DNA from: an uncultured Lactobacillus sp.
GTDB lineage: Bacteria; Bacillota; Bacilli; Lactobacillales; Lactobacillaceae
DNA length: 6,027 nt
Direction of reading: 5' to 3'
Assembly: GCA_948500755.1 (NCBI GenBank)
Contig: CAOOYH010000026.1
Coordinates: 1-6,027, forward strand
Shown: positions 1 through 5,717 of the stretch, piece by piece
How the letters are laid out: each line of letters opens with the position of its first letter
How positions within the stretch are numbered: position 1 is the stretch's first letter
Made by a program: the position numbers and the translations under genes
Notes under the pieces: generated by a model
Seen by the model: only the letters and a program-made list of their open reading frames with translations
The model's database searches: none
What the model was told of the DNA's origin: nothing

Positions 1-84
1 GGCTTGCCAGACTTCTGGTAAAACTAATTCAATTTTCTTATTTCCAGTTGAAAAATGATGTAAAACAAATGCAATATGTTTCAT
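1..84 (-). CDS. 5' end of an unrecognised protein (first 28 codons)
   Basis: An open frame starts at an ATG (84-82) and runs without a stop to the window edge, so only 28 residues are visible, beginning MKHIAFVLHHFSTGNKK. An AGAGGAG Shine-Dalgarno sequence lies about 8 nt upstream of the ATG, and a well-spaced promoter lies further upstream (125-153), so this is a real gene start and not chance coding. The first residues look like a beta strand (hydrophobic IAFVL) as in many Rossmann-like folds, but this is too little to name a family and I do not recognise it. It is the first gene of a separate transcription unit, beyond the terminator of the esterase-like gene. Confidence 0.6.
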   Translation of the reverse strand, partial: MKHIAFVLHHFSTGNKKIELVLPEVWQA

Positions 85-124
85 ATATGGTGCTCCTCTT
101 TTCTTAATTGTTAAATTATATTAA

Positions 125-153
125 ATTTTACTTAAGCTTATTTAATATTTCAA
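125..153 (-). promoter_or_regulatory. Sigma-A-type promoter of the partial gene at 1-84
   Basis: On the minus strand a -35 box TTGAAA (148-153) is followed after exactly 17 nt by a -10 box TAAAAT (125-130). A second perfect TATAAT lies at 115-120 but has no -35 at a suitable distance. Predicted transcription would start near 118, giving a short leader before the ATG at 84. The pairing of boxes and spacing is good. It is predicted from sequence only. Confidence 0.6.
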
Positions 154-161
154 GAGCAAAA

Positions 162-186
162 TCATAAAAAATATTCATAAAAAATA
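162..186. repeat. Short AT-rich tandem repeat
   Basis: The 12-mer TCATAAAAAATA occurs twice (162-173 and 175-186) with one base between the copies. The second copy runs into the terminator stem at 184-195, so on the minus strand both copies supply T-runs after the hairpin. It is probably low-complexity sequence reinforcing termination and need not be a functional repeat. Confidence 0.4.
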
Positions 187-217
187 AGCAGAGATCCACT
201 AACTAATCTCTGCTTAT
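179..217 (-). terminator. Rho-independent terminator after the esterase-like gene
   Basis: A perfect 12-bp inverted repeat (184-195 pairing with 206-217, arm ATAAGCAGAGAT) encloses a 10-nt loop. On the minus strand it is followed directly by TTTTT and a further T-rich stretch. It begins 15 nt after the stop codon of the hydrolase at 233-979, as expected for an intrinsic terminator. In the plus direction the stem is not followed by an immediate T-run, so minus-strand termination is the main role. Confidence 0.85.
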
Positions 218-232
218 CGTAATAATATACTT

Positions 233-979
233 TTATTTTATTAAAAACTCACTAACTAGTTTTAATACTTCAGGTCTGTTTTTTCCGTTAAACATGTGTC
301 CCTCATCTGGAATTAAATGGAGCTCACTTTTAGGCAAAAGTGTATGGAATTTTCTTGAAGCATCAGGTGATACGACTTTATCTGCTAAGCCATGAATCAA
401 CAACACTTCTCGATTATAATGTTCCGCTGTTTGATAAATCGGTAATAATTGGGCCGTTCTAAAGTAAGCTCCGCCCACTTCAAAGCCACTAACATTGACA
501 GTTTCAGGGATATGCGTTGGATCATAAGTACTACCCTGACAAACTCCATCTAAAGCATCAGACTTAAGAGTTGCTGCAGGAGCAAGTAAAGCCAATTTTT
601 CAATAACATCTCGATAATATCCAGCCAGCATTGACGCTACTACTCCACCTTGCGAGTGTCCCACTAAATAGATATGTTTTGCCTTAACAGTATTACGAAC
701 ATAATCCAATATTTTTATTCCATCTAGGATTTCGCTGTAAACAGTCATATCTTCAAATTTACCATCACTTTTTCCGCACCCATCAAAGTCAAAACGAATT
801 GTTGGGAGGCTTTGATCATTTAAGTAGTGAGAGAGAGCATACAAAATCTTGCTGTCATCATAACCCAAATCACCTTTAAAACCATGCATTAAAATAGCAA
901 TCGCATCATTTTCAATCTTGTCGGTTCCCTCAAGTAAACCATGTAAATTTAGACCATCACGTTTAATTGTAATCTCCAT
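233..979 (-). CDS. Alpha/beta hydrolase of the cinnamoyl/feruloyl esterase type
   Basis: This is a 248-residue serine hydrolase with a complete alpha/beta-hydrolase signature. It has the oxyanion-hole motif HGF (residues 32-34), the nucleophile elbow GHSQGG with Ser109, an acid in HGLAD (Asp200) and a histidine in DEGH (His228). The segment around residues 133-185 (LAPAATLKSDALDG and TYDPTHIP) corresponds to the small inserted lid domain of the L. johnsonii cinnamoyl esterases such as LJ0536. Length, motif order and residue spacing agree with that family as I recall it (Ser106, Asp197, His225 there). Members release hydroxycinnamic acids such as ferulic or chlorogenic acid from plant esters; they lack a signal peptide and are cytoplasmic, as here. 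I chose the ATG at 979 over an in-frame GTG at 988, because that GTG is part of the Shine-Dalgarno sequence GAGGTG (986-991), 6 nt before the ATG. It lies 51 nt downstream of the PLD-ATPase gene and may be partly co-transcribed with it. Substrate is inferred from family only. Confidence 0.88.
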   Translation of the reverse strand: MEITIKRDGLNLHGLLEGTDKIENDAIAILMHGFKGDLGYDDSKILYALSHYLNDQSLPTIRFDFDGCGKSDGKFEDMTVYSEILDGIKILDYVRNTVKAKHIYLVGHSQGGVVASMLAGYYRDVIEKLALLAPAATLKSDALDGVCQGSTYDPTHIPETVNVSGFEVGGAYFRTAQLLPIYQTAEHYNREVLLIHGLADKVVSPDASRKFHTLLPKSELHLIPDEGHMFNGKNRPEVLKLVSEFLIK

Positions 980-985
980 TTTCTT

Positions 986-1003
986 CACCTCAAGTTAATT
1001 ATA
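986..1003 (-). promoter_or_regulatory. Shine-Dalgarno site and possible -10 box of the hydrolase gene
   Basis: GAGGTG at 986-991, 6 nt before the ATG at 979, fixes the hydrolase start. A perfect TATAAT lies at 998-1003 on the minus strand, but the region 17-18 nt upstream (TTACGC) is a poor -35. The hydrolase may therefore have a weak promoter of its own or depend on read-through from the PLD-ATPase gene. No terminator hairpin is visible in the 51-nt gap between the two genes. The ribosome site is well supported; the promoter is only a possibility. Confidence 0.4.
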
Positions 1004-1030
1004 GTTTATAACTTAGGTTCAGCGTAATTA

Positions 1031-3238
1031 CTAACGATTAAATAGACGAGAAATAAAACCTTTTTTCTTATTTTCTTGCTCTTTTTGCTCAGTTAACTTT
1101 TCAACTGCTTCTTGCATCATCTTGTTCTGTTCAACTTGAGCTTTAAGTAAAGCAGTCACATTATCTTGCTGCTTTTCATCTTTATGCATTCGTTCATAAT
1201 GCTTTCTAATTAATGGCTCACCAATGAACTTATCAAACTTATCAATATCAAGACGCATTCCATTACCGTATTGCTCAATTGCAATACCGCCTTCTCGTGG
1301 GAACATATTAAAGTAATTATCTAGAGTTTGATTAATATTCTCATATCCATTAGCTTTAAAATCATTAAAAATAGCTTTTGAAACATGAAAATACTTATCA
1401 TCTCCATCAGTAAACGCAATATGTTCATAATGATCATCAAGAATTAACATTTTCCATGTAATACGATTGCGATCAATTTTATAATCGTAATTAGCTCCTA
1501 AAATATTCTTTAAGCGATTATAATAGCCATATTTCTTCAAAAGATTTCCTAAGATTTCTTTAGTTAGGCTCAAATAATCTTCGATTAGATTTGCCTCTTC
1601 TTCACCTGTAAGATGCACTAGACGCTTATTTAGTTCAGCAACTACATAGCGATAAATATGGTCATTATTATCATTAATTAACATATTATAATTAATTTCT
1701 TGTTGATTTGATGGAAGCCATGGGGCTTCAAAGGATAAGTAATATACACGCTTGGTAATTTCTTCAAGATTATTAATTTCTTTACTACCTGCATTATGGT
1801 TCATCGCAAAGATATTAACATTATGAATTCCTTTAATAGTATTAGACCATTGCTTAATTGCATTAAGGGCCACTTTACTATGTAAAAAATTACTATTCAA
1901 TTCATCGACAATCATCGGAGAAATAAAACGTTGAGAATGCAAATAATTGTCTAAAAATCTAACTGCTTTATCGGTTCTAGCACCATTACCATCATTAATT
2001 TCAGTGTATTGCAAACTATGAGACTTGTCTCCAGTAAATTTTTTAAAATAATCTCGTACTAACAATGTTTTCCCAGTAGTTCCTCGGCCAATTAACACCA
2101 TCGAAAGAGGAATCTGATCAGCACTTTTTGAAAAATTAGATTTACGATAAATTTCACGAATTTTCCAAATCATTGGAGCAGTCATCAGATAAATAAATGC
2201 AGAAAGTGCCTGGTGACTTTCATCTTTTACCTTATTCAATTTAAAGCTTTCAATAATTCTAACAAAAGTACGAACATCATCCTCACTAACTATGTCCGAA
2301 TTAACTTCAAGCGAATGAAATAAATTAGTGTTGGTATCTTCAACAATAATATTATTATCTTGATAAGCCCAAACTGGTTTAGGATATAGAGTGCTAGCTT
2401 TTATTACACGGTTTTGAGATGGATCACTAAAGTCTTGATAGACAATTTTCTTAACTTCTTCACGGACCTTTTCTTCATTTCTTCGTTTATTGCCCTTTTC
2501 CGTAAAGAGTTGCTTAGCTACTTTTTGAACAGTCTCAGGATGGAGCTCATAAGTTTCTTCTTTTCTATCAGCATCTTTAGTAATTTTTACAATGTCATCC
2601 GGATTTACTTCAACAATATTTTGTTGAACTTTATCTACTACTTCATCTGCAATAATTGCAGTAATTTGCTTTTTAGTTTTACCATATAGATTATTGATAA
2701 TTTTTCTATCTAAGTAATCAACACTATCTTCTTCGAAATTTTTCTTAAAAAGCTTTTGATGCTCTTCATAGATTTTTAAATCCTGTAAATCATTTTTCTT
2801 ACCTTCATACATCCAAAGCATTTCATGATTCTGTTTTAAAGCTTTTTTAGTAAGATTCATTGAACCATTGAAAATAATGAAATCAGTATTATTTTCAATA
2901 ATGAAATATTTACTATGAAAAAGTTTATCCTTAGTGAATCTTAAATTTAAAGTTTGATTTTCAATTCGATCTAAAAAGTCTGAATTCCGACTTAAAGACA
3001 ATAGCTGCTTTACTTTATTAGAGACATTTAATAATTGATCTAAATTCTTACCAGTTTTCTGATCTTCCATCCCTAAAATTAGATCAATCTGTTTAAAGCG
3101 TGGCAAAAGCTCTTTCTCTATTATTTTAAAACTTCCAACAAAACTAACTCCCTTAAAAGAGTCATATCCTTCGACCAACTTAAAGAAATCTGGTTGTTTA
3201 AGCATTACATTATTCTTTAAATCATAAATTGTTAGCAT
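1031..3238 (-). CDS. PLD-like nuclease fused to an SF3/AAA+-like ATPase
   Basis: This is a 735-residue multidomain protein that I do not recognise as any named system. Residues about 1-185 form a phospholipase-D-superfamily domain with a single HKD-like motif: His108-x-Lys110, then GSMN (Gly125, Ser126, Asn128) and Glu139. The usual Asp after HxK is replaced by Glu115, or served by Asp119. Such single-motif proteins act as dimeric nucleases in the Nuc and BfiI families. A charged helical region (about 190-320) links to a P-loop ATPase: Walker A GRGTTGKT (384-391), Walker B PMIVDE (Asp445, Glu446), a strand ending in Asn480 (NIFAMN) and a basic KRVYYLSF segment (Arg497). That order resembles superfamily-3 helicases and AAA+ proteins. 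Residues about 610-675 could be a winged helix; about 684-724 is a coiled coil, ending in a basic/hydrophobic tail GFISRLFNR. Start: the ATG at 3238 has AAGGGG 6 nt upstream, whereas the in-frame ATG at 3271 (11 more residues) has no ribosome site and lies inside a probable operator. The domains are visible; a DNA-targeting defence or mobile-element role is inferred. Confidence 0.8.
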   Translation of the reverse strand: MLTIYDLKNNVMLKQPDFFKLVEGYDSFKGVSFVGSFKIIEKELLPRFKQIDLILGMEDQKTGKNLDQLLNVSNKVKQLLSLSRNSDFLDRIENQTLNLRFTKDKLFHSKYFIIENNTDFIIFNGSMNLTKKALKQNHEMLWMYEGKKNDLQDLKIYEEHQKLFKKNFEEDSVDYLDRKIINNLYGKTKKQITAIIADEVVDKVQQNIVEVNPDDIVKITKDADRKEETYELHPETVQKVAKQLFTEKGNKRRNEEKVREEVKKIVYQDFSDPSQNRVIKASTLYPKPVWAYQDNNIIVEDTNTNLFHSLEVNSDIVSEDDVRTFVRIIESFKLNKVKDESHQALSAFIYLMTAPMIWKIREIYRKSNFSKSADQIPLSMVLIGRGTTGKTLLVRDYFKKFTGDKSHSLQYTEINDGNGARTDKAVRFLDNYLHSQRFISPMIVDELNSNFLHSKVALNAIKQWSNTIKGIHNVNIFAMNHNAGSKEINNLEEITKRVYYLSFEAPWLPSNQQEINYNMLINDNNDHIYRYVVAELNKRLVHLTGEEEANLIEDYLSLTKEILGNLLKKYGYYNRLKNILGANYDYKIDRNRITWKMLILDDHYEHIAFTDGDDKYFHVSKAIFNDFKANGYENINQTLDNYFNMFPREGGIAIEQYGNGMRLDIDKFDKFIGEPLIRKHYERMHKDEKQQDNVTALLKAQVEQNKMMQEAVEKLTEQKEQENKKKGFISRLFNR

Positions 3239-3264
3239 ATTTATCCCCTTTCTTTCCATTTTTT

Positions 3265-3278
3265 CGCACATACGTTCG
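3265..3278 (-). promoter_or_regulatory. Probable LexA/DinR (SOS box) operator
   Basis: The minus strand reads CGAACGTATGTGCG. The established Bacillus DinR/LexA box is CGAACRNRYGTTYG, so 13 of 14 positions agree and only the T at position 12 is replaced by G. The element lies about 11-25 nt downstream of the predicted transcription start of the PLD-ATPase gene, where a bound repressor would block transcription. An overlapping inverted repeat, ATACG-AA-CGTAT (3270-3281), adds to the symmetry. The match is seen in the sequence; LexA control is inferred, and lactobacilli may use a slightly different consensus. Confidence 0.5.
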
Positions 3279-3295
3279 TATTTTATTACGTAGAA

Positions 3296-3304
3296 ATTAT
3301 ATCA
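3296..3304 (-). promoter_or_regulatory. Extended -10 promoter of the PLD-ATPase gene
   Basis: The minus strand carries TGATATAAT: a perfect TATAAT (3296-3301) preceded by TG at the extended -10 position. The -35 region is a T-run (TTTTTT) that matches TTGACA poorly, which is usual for extended -10 promoters. Transcription is predicted to start near 3289, leaving a leader of about 50 nt that contains the SOS-like operator and the AAGGGG ribosome site. The T-run is shared with the terminator of the gene upstream, so the two signals are packed together. Confidence 0.65.
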
Positions 3305-3318
3305 TAGTTTTTAAGACG

Positions 3319-3354
3319 AAAAAATAAACTAAGAATAACTTTTCTTAGTTTATT
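3319..3354 (-). terminator. Rho-independent terminator after the small membrane protein gene
   Basis: A perfect 13-bp inverted repeat (3323-3335 with 3342-3354, arm AATAAACTAAGAA) has a 6-nt loop and is followed on the minus strand by a run of T. It begins 26 nt after the stop codon of the gene at 3381-3674. The stem is AT-rich with only three G-C pairs, but it is long and uninterrupted. It separates that transcription unit from the PLD-ATPase gene, which then has its own promoter immediately downstream. Confidence 0.75.
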
Positions 3355-3380
3355 ATTATCTTTAATTATTTTTCCACGAA

Positions 3381-3674
3381 TTAACAAAAAATAACAACTG
3401 CAGTTACAATACCGATTATCATAATTAATCCAAAAGTAGTTAATTTACTGAATTTTCTTGTTAATAAAAGGTAAGCTAATATTATTTGAATCAGCTCTGC
3501 ACCAATCTGAATTATATTAAGATGGATTCGTATACTAAATATCCAACAAATAGTCACGATCGCAATTATTGCGATACCATACCATTTTAAAGCGATATTT
3601 TGAAACCAATCTTGAAAAATAAAATATACGCTGGCTAATAAATAAGGGACAAGCATATGTACTTCTAATTCCAT
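3381..3674 (-). CDS. Small hydrophobic membrane protein, unknown function
   Basis: This 97-residue protein is mostly hydrophobic and probably spans the membrane three or four times: about residues 8-26, 31-48, 52-72 and 79-97. Short polar or charged turns lie at QDW (21-23), SIRIHLN (47-53) and LTRKFSK (71-77). The basic TRK..K loop between the last two segments suggests that loop is cytoplasmic. There is no signal-peptide cleavage site, and I do not recognise a family. The ATG at 3674 is supported by AAAGGAG 8 nt upstream. It lies 96 nt after the tyrosine phosphatase gene and ends in a strong terminator, so it is either the last gene of that operon or a single-gene unit. No function can be assigned from neighbours. 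Confidence 0.7.
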   Translation of the reverse strand: MELEVHMLVPYLLASVYFIFQDWFQNIALKWYGIAIIAIVTICWIFSIRIHLNIIQIGAELIQIILAYLLLTRKFSKLTTFGLIMIIGIVTAVVIFC

Positions 3675-3739
3675 TTATCTTACTCCTTTTGTAAACTCCG
3701 TTCTGTCTAATGACTCTTAAGTTAAAACTATGATCTGAA

Positions 3740-3768
3740 ATTATGTATTACTTTACAAAGTGTCTAAA
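3740..3768 (-). promoter_or_regulatory. Weak candidate promoter with an internal palindrome
   Basis: Upstream of the small membrane protein gene the minus strand carries TTTAGA (3763-3768), 17 nt and then CATAAT (3740-3745), a modest -35/-10 pair. The spacer contains the near-perfect palindrome ACTTTGTAAAGT (3750-3761; only the central two bases break symmetry), which could be a repressor site. The heptamer TTAGACA also occurs twice in the gap (3761-3767 and 3704-3710). No terminator is visible after the phosphatase gene, so read-through is equally possible. Confidence 0.25.
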
Positions 3769-3770
3769 AC

Positions 3771-4562
3771 TCACCTTTTCTCTAAATAAAGCTCACGTAA
3801 ACGATCTCTTAATTCAGGTGTCACATCCAACACATTTTTCAAATATGCATCCATATTATGATACTGCTCTTCAATTGTAAGTAATATCGTATCAAAAAAG
3901 GAATCAGAAGCCGAGCTCAAGATTCGCATATTACTCCTAAAGGTAAGGTTTTCATCTGCATTTTCAAACTTTTTATCACGTTCTGCTCGATAAGCAGAAA
4001 GAATGGAATTAGACGCTAAGTAATCTTGACGAATTACTTCTAAATCAACACCTAAAATATATAAAACAAATAAAACTACAAAACCAGTACGATCTTTTCC
4101 TTCGGTACAATGAAAAATAGTTGCTCCATTTTCTTTTTCAGATAGAATAGTTAAAACTTGACGAACTGTATTTTGATCATGCGCTTTAACAACATGGTCG
4201 CTATAATGATCACACATCATTTTAAAAGCGGCATGGGGATCATGATGGTATAAATCATCTTCTCGTGATAAATCTTCAATCCCACCTAAAGTCCCTTCTT
4301 CTTCAGAAAGAGGCAAGGGAATATTTTTAACACCTTCAATTTGCGGATCGGGGTGGTCTTTCCTTTCACTCTTTGATCGTAAATCAATGATTGTCGTTAA
4401 ACCGTAATTTTTTAAAAACTGAATATCCTCATCAGACATGCGGGTAAGTGTTCCCGTTCTAATAAGTCGGTGTGTCTTTATCTTTCTTCCATCTAATCCC
4501 ACTATTTCACCCAAATCTCTGGGATTAAGGATACTATTAACTGGCAATAAATTCGTTGTCAT
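3771..4562 (-). CDS. Tyrosine-protein phosphatase (Y_phosphatase3 / MptpB-LipA type)
   Basis: This is a 263-residue cysteine-based phosphatase. The catalytic P-loop HCTEGKDRTG (151-160) contains nucleophile Cys152 and phosphate-binding Arg158, the CX5R signature. The GKDRTG form is characteristic of the atypical family that includes mycobacterial MptpB and Listeria LipA, which act on phosphotyrosine and in some cases phosphoserine/threonine or phosphoinositides. The N-terminus is also typical of the family: NPRDLGEI (13-20), RTGTLTRM (35-42) and IIDLRSKSER (58-67). There is no signal peptide, so it should be cytoplasmic, although relatives are sometimes secreted. Its ATG overlaps the stop codon of the upstream DUF6176-like gene (ATGA, 4559-4562), and a GAGG site lies 7 nt before the start, pointing to translational coupling. 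All key residues are present, so the enzyme should be active. Substrate is unknown. Confidence 0.9.
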   Translation of the reverse strand: MTTNLLPVNSILNPRDLGEIVGLDGRKIKTHRLIRTGTLTRMSDEDIQFLKNYGLTTIIDLRSKSERKDHPDPQIEGVKNIPLPLSEEEGTLGGIEDLSREDDLYHHDPHAAFKMMCDHYSDHVVKAHDQNTVRQVLTILSEKENGATIFHCTEGKDRTGFVVLFVLYILGVDLEVIRQDYLASNSILSAYRAERDKKFENADENLTFRSNMRILSSASDSFFDTILLTIEEQYHNMDAYLKNVLDVTPELRDRLRELYLEKR

Positions 4563-4921
4563 GAATCATCCTCATTAATTATTTTCTCTATTTCTGGTGC
4601 GATTAAACTTTGTTGAACTTTCATATTTACTGGATGATAGGTTGAATCAATACATTCATCCCAATACTCAATATGTTTCTTATCTATATAGCTTTCTGAT
4701 TCTTCAACATTCTGACCATTCTCGCCTTGGACAGAATACCAGTAAAAATATGTATATCCATCTTCATTCTTTTCACTAAAGACAGTCTCAACATACATTT
4801 TTTCAGCCGACATTGTTTTCACAGTGTCTGCGTGATGCTCATTTAAAAAATTCATCCACTCTTGGGCTTTCTTCTCTTTACCTTTCTTAATCCGAAAGCG
4901 AGTTAATTCAATGTGTGTCAT
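4559..4921 (-). CDS. DUF6176-like protein (dimeric alpha/beta-barrel type)
   Basis: This is a 120-residue soluble protein with no signal peptide or membrane segment. It begins IELTRFRIKKGKEKKAQEW, followed by KMYVETVF (41-48), a YFYWYSVQG segment (58-66) and the acidic/aromatic run DKKHIEYWDECID (80-92). From memory this pattern matches DUF6176, a small family common in Firmicutes with a ferredoxin-like, monooxygenase-type (ABM) fold; no reaction is established for it. The start at 4921 has AAGGAT 6 nt upstream, only 3 nt after the stop of the broken MazG-like gene, and its own stop overlaps the phosphatase start. It is thus in the middle of the operon and probably translationally coupled on both sides. 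Family assignment is moderate; function is unknown. Confidence 0.78.
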   Translation of the reverse strand: MTHIELTRFRIKKGKEKKAQEWMNFLNEHHADTVKTMSAEKMYVETVFSEKNEDGYTYFYWYSVQGENGQNVEESESYIDKKHIEYWDECIDSTYHPVNMKVQQSLIAPEIEKIINEDDS

Positions 4922-4924
4922 TTT

Positions 4925-5220
4925 CTATCCTTCAACCTTTTTTCCATCAATGTATTTTCGCCTTTTATTAATTTCCATCTTTTTAAGAATATCTTCGCCA
5001 AGATCGCTTCCTACCATTTCTGAAATTCCTAAAAGAAAAATTGCAACATCTGCCAATTCTTCATTGATGTTCTCCGGATCATCCTTTAGCCACGCCTAAA
5101 AAGTTCATTTACTTCTCCGTATAATGAAAGAAGTTCAAACTTAATATCAGTAGTATTAAAATTATGGTTTTTCTTATTTTCAAGGACAGCTTTTTGTAAT
5201 TTTTTAGTGTCAATAAGCAT
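4925..5220 (-). pseudogene. MazG-like nucleotide pyrophosphohydrolase, frameshifted
   Basis: Reading from the ATG at 5220, the frame encodes MLIDTKKLQKAV..., reaches EVNELF and then runs into a TAA (5086-5088) after 44 codons. The rest of the protein continues in another frame as AWLKDDPENINEELAD and ends at a TAG (4925-4927), just before the next gene. Restoring one base after the TTT codon, near the five-A tract at 5098-5102, joins the two parts into about 98 residues. The joined protein has the all-alpha MazG metal-binding motifs: E36-x-x-E39 (EVNE) and, after the shift, E55-x-x-D58 (EELAD). Members hydrolyse non-canonical or excess (d)NTPs to NMP and pyrophosphate. The stop falls between the two motifs, so the truncated product cannot be active. 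AAGGAT lies 11 nt before the start, and the gene sits 15 nt after the HIT gene. The break is either a true mutation or a homopolymer sequencing error. Confidence 0.8.
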
Positions 5221-5235
5221 ATATTTTTTAATCCT

Positions 5236-5697
5236 TCATTTATACATCTTATCTAATTCAGTCTTTAACTTTTGCTTTAGTTCTTCAAGCTCTTTATCAT
5301 TCAATACATTCTCTTCATTATACATTTTTTCTCGTGGATACCACCATACTGGCCCTTTGCCATGGTAGCCATATTCTCCTAAATCTCCGCTCACTCTTGG
5401 AAACAAATGCCAATGCAAATGAGAATCACCGTTTCCCAGCAATTCATAATTCATTTTTTCACATTCAAAAGCTTTTGAGACTGCTTCACCGACTAACGAC
5501 ATTTCTTCTAAGAAAGCTTGCCTTTCAGTCGAATCTAACTCATATAGTTCATTTTTATGTTTTTTATAAAGAAAAAGCATGTAGCCCTTAAAATGTTGAT
5601 TATCACCCAATACCACATAACCTGTTTTTAACTCTTTCACAAAGAATTTATTTTCATTATCTTTAATCATTTCAATTCGTTCACAAATTAGACACAT
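5236..5697 (-). CDS. HIT-family nucleotide hydrolase
   Basis: This is a 153-residue histidine-triad protein. The signature HLHWHLFPR (93-101) fits H-phi-H-phi-H-phi-phi, with the middle His95 as the expected nucleophile that forms the nucleotidyl intermediate. The preceding LLGNGDSHLH region is typical of the alpha-phosphate binding loop. Residues 2-5 form CLIC, a CxxC often seen at the start of bacterial HIT proteins and sometimes zinc-binding. The C-terminal 25 residues form a charged helix after the WWYPREKMYN segment. Members hydrolyse dinucleoside polyphosphates or adenosine phosphoramidates in the cytoplasm. The ATG at 5697 has GGGGA about 7 nt upstream. It lies 20 nt after the acetyltransferase and 15 nt before the MazG-like gene, consistent with an operon of nucleotide clean-up functions. 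The exact substrate cannot be read from the sequence. Confidence 0.88.
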   Translation of the reverse strand: MCLICERIEMIKDNENKFFVKELKTGYVVLGDNQHFKGYMLFLYKKHKNELYELDSTERQAFLEEMSLVGEAVSKAFECEKMNYELLGNGDSHLHWHLFPRVSGDLGEYGYHGKGPVWWYPREKMYNEENVLNDKELEELKQKLKTELDKMYK

Positions 5698-5717
5698 AGA
5701 TTTTCCCCATTTCTTGT

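Noticed and set aside
980..988. GTG start for the hydrolase at 988
   Set aside because: The GTG is part of the GAGGTG ribosome site that serves the ATG at 979, and the shorter N-terminus aligns with known family members.
2414..2689. Plus-strand open frame of 91 codons
   Set aside because: It lies wholly antisense within the PLD-ATPase gene; its Phe/Ile/Leu-rich product is what the complement of Lys/Glu/Asn-rich coding gives, and no ribosome site is evident.
3239..3271. Longer start for the PLD-ATPase at ATG 3271
   Set aside because: No Shine-Dalgarno precedes it and it lies inside the SOS-like element, whereas AAGGGG is placed 6 nt before the ATG at 3238.
4597..5099. Plus-strand open frames at 4597-4779 and 4911-5099
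   Set aside because: Both are antisense to the DUF6176-like gene and the MazG-like gene, whose products are recognisable; the second exists as a long frame only because it mirrors the MazG coding sequence.
5086..5103. Programmed ribosomal frameshift in the MazG-like gene
   Set aside because: The -1 frame contains a TAG immediately before the downstream coding frame, so slippage on the T-run would terminate; there is no proper slippery heptamer, and a one-base deletion explains the data better.
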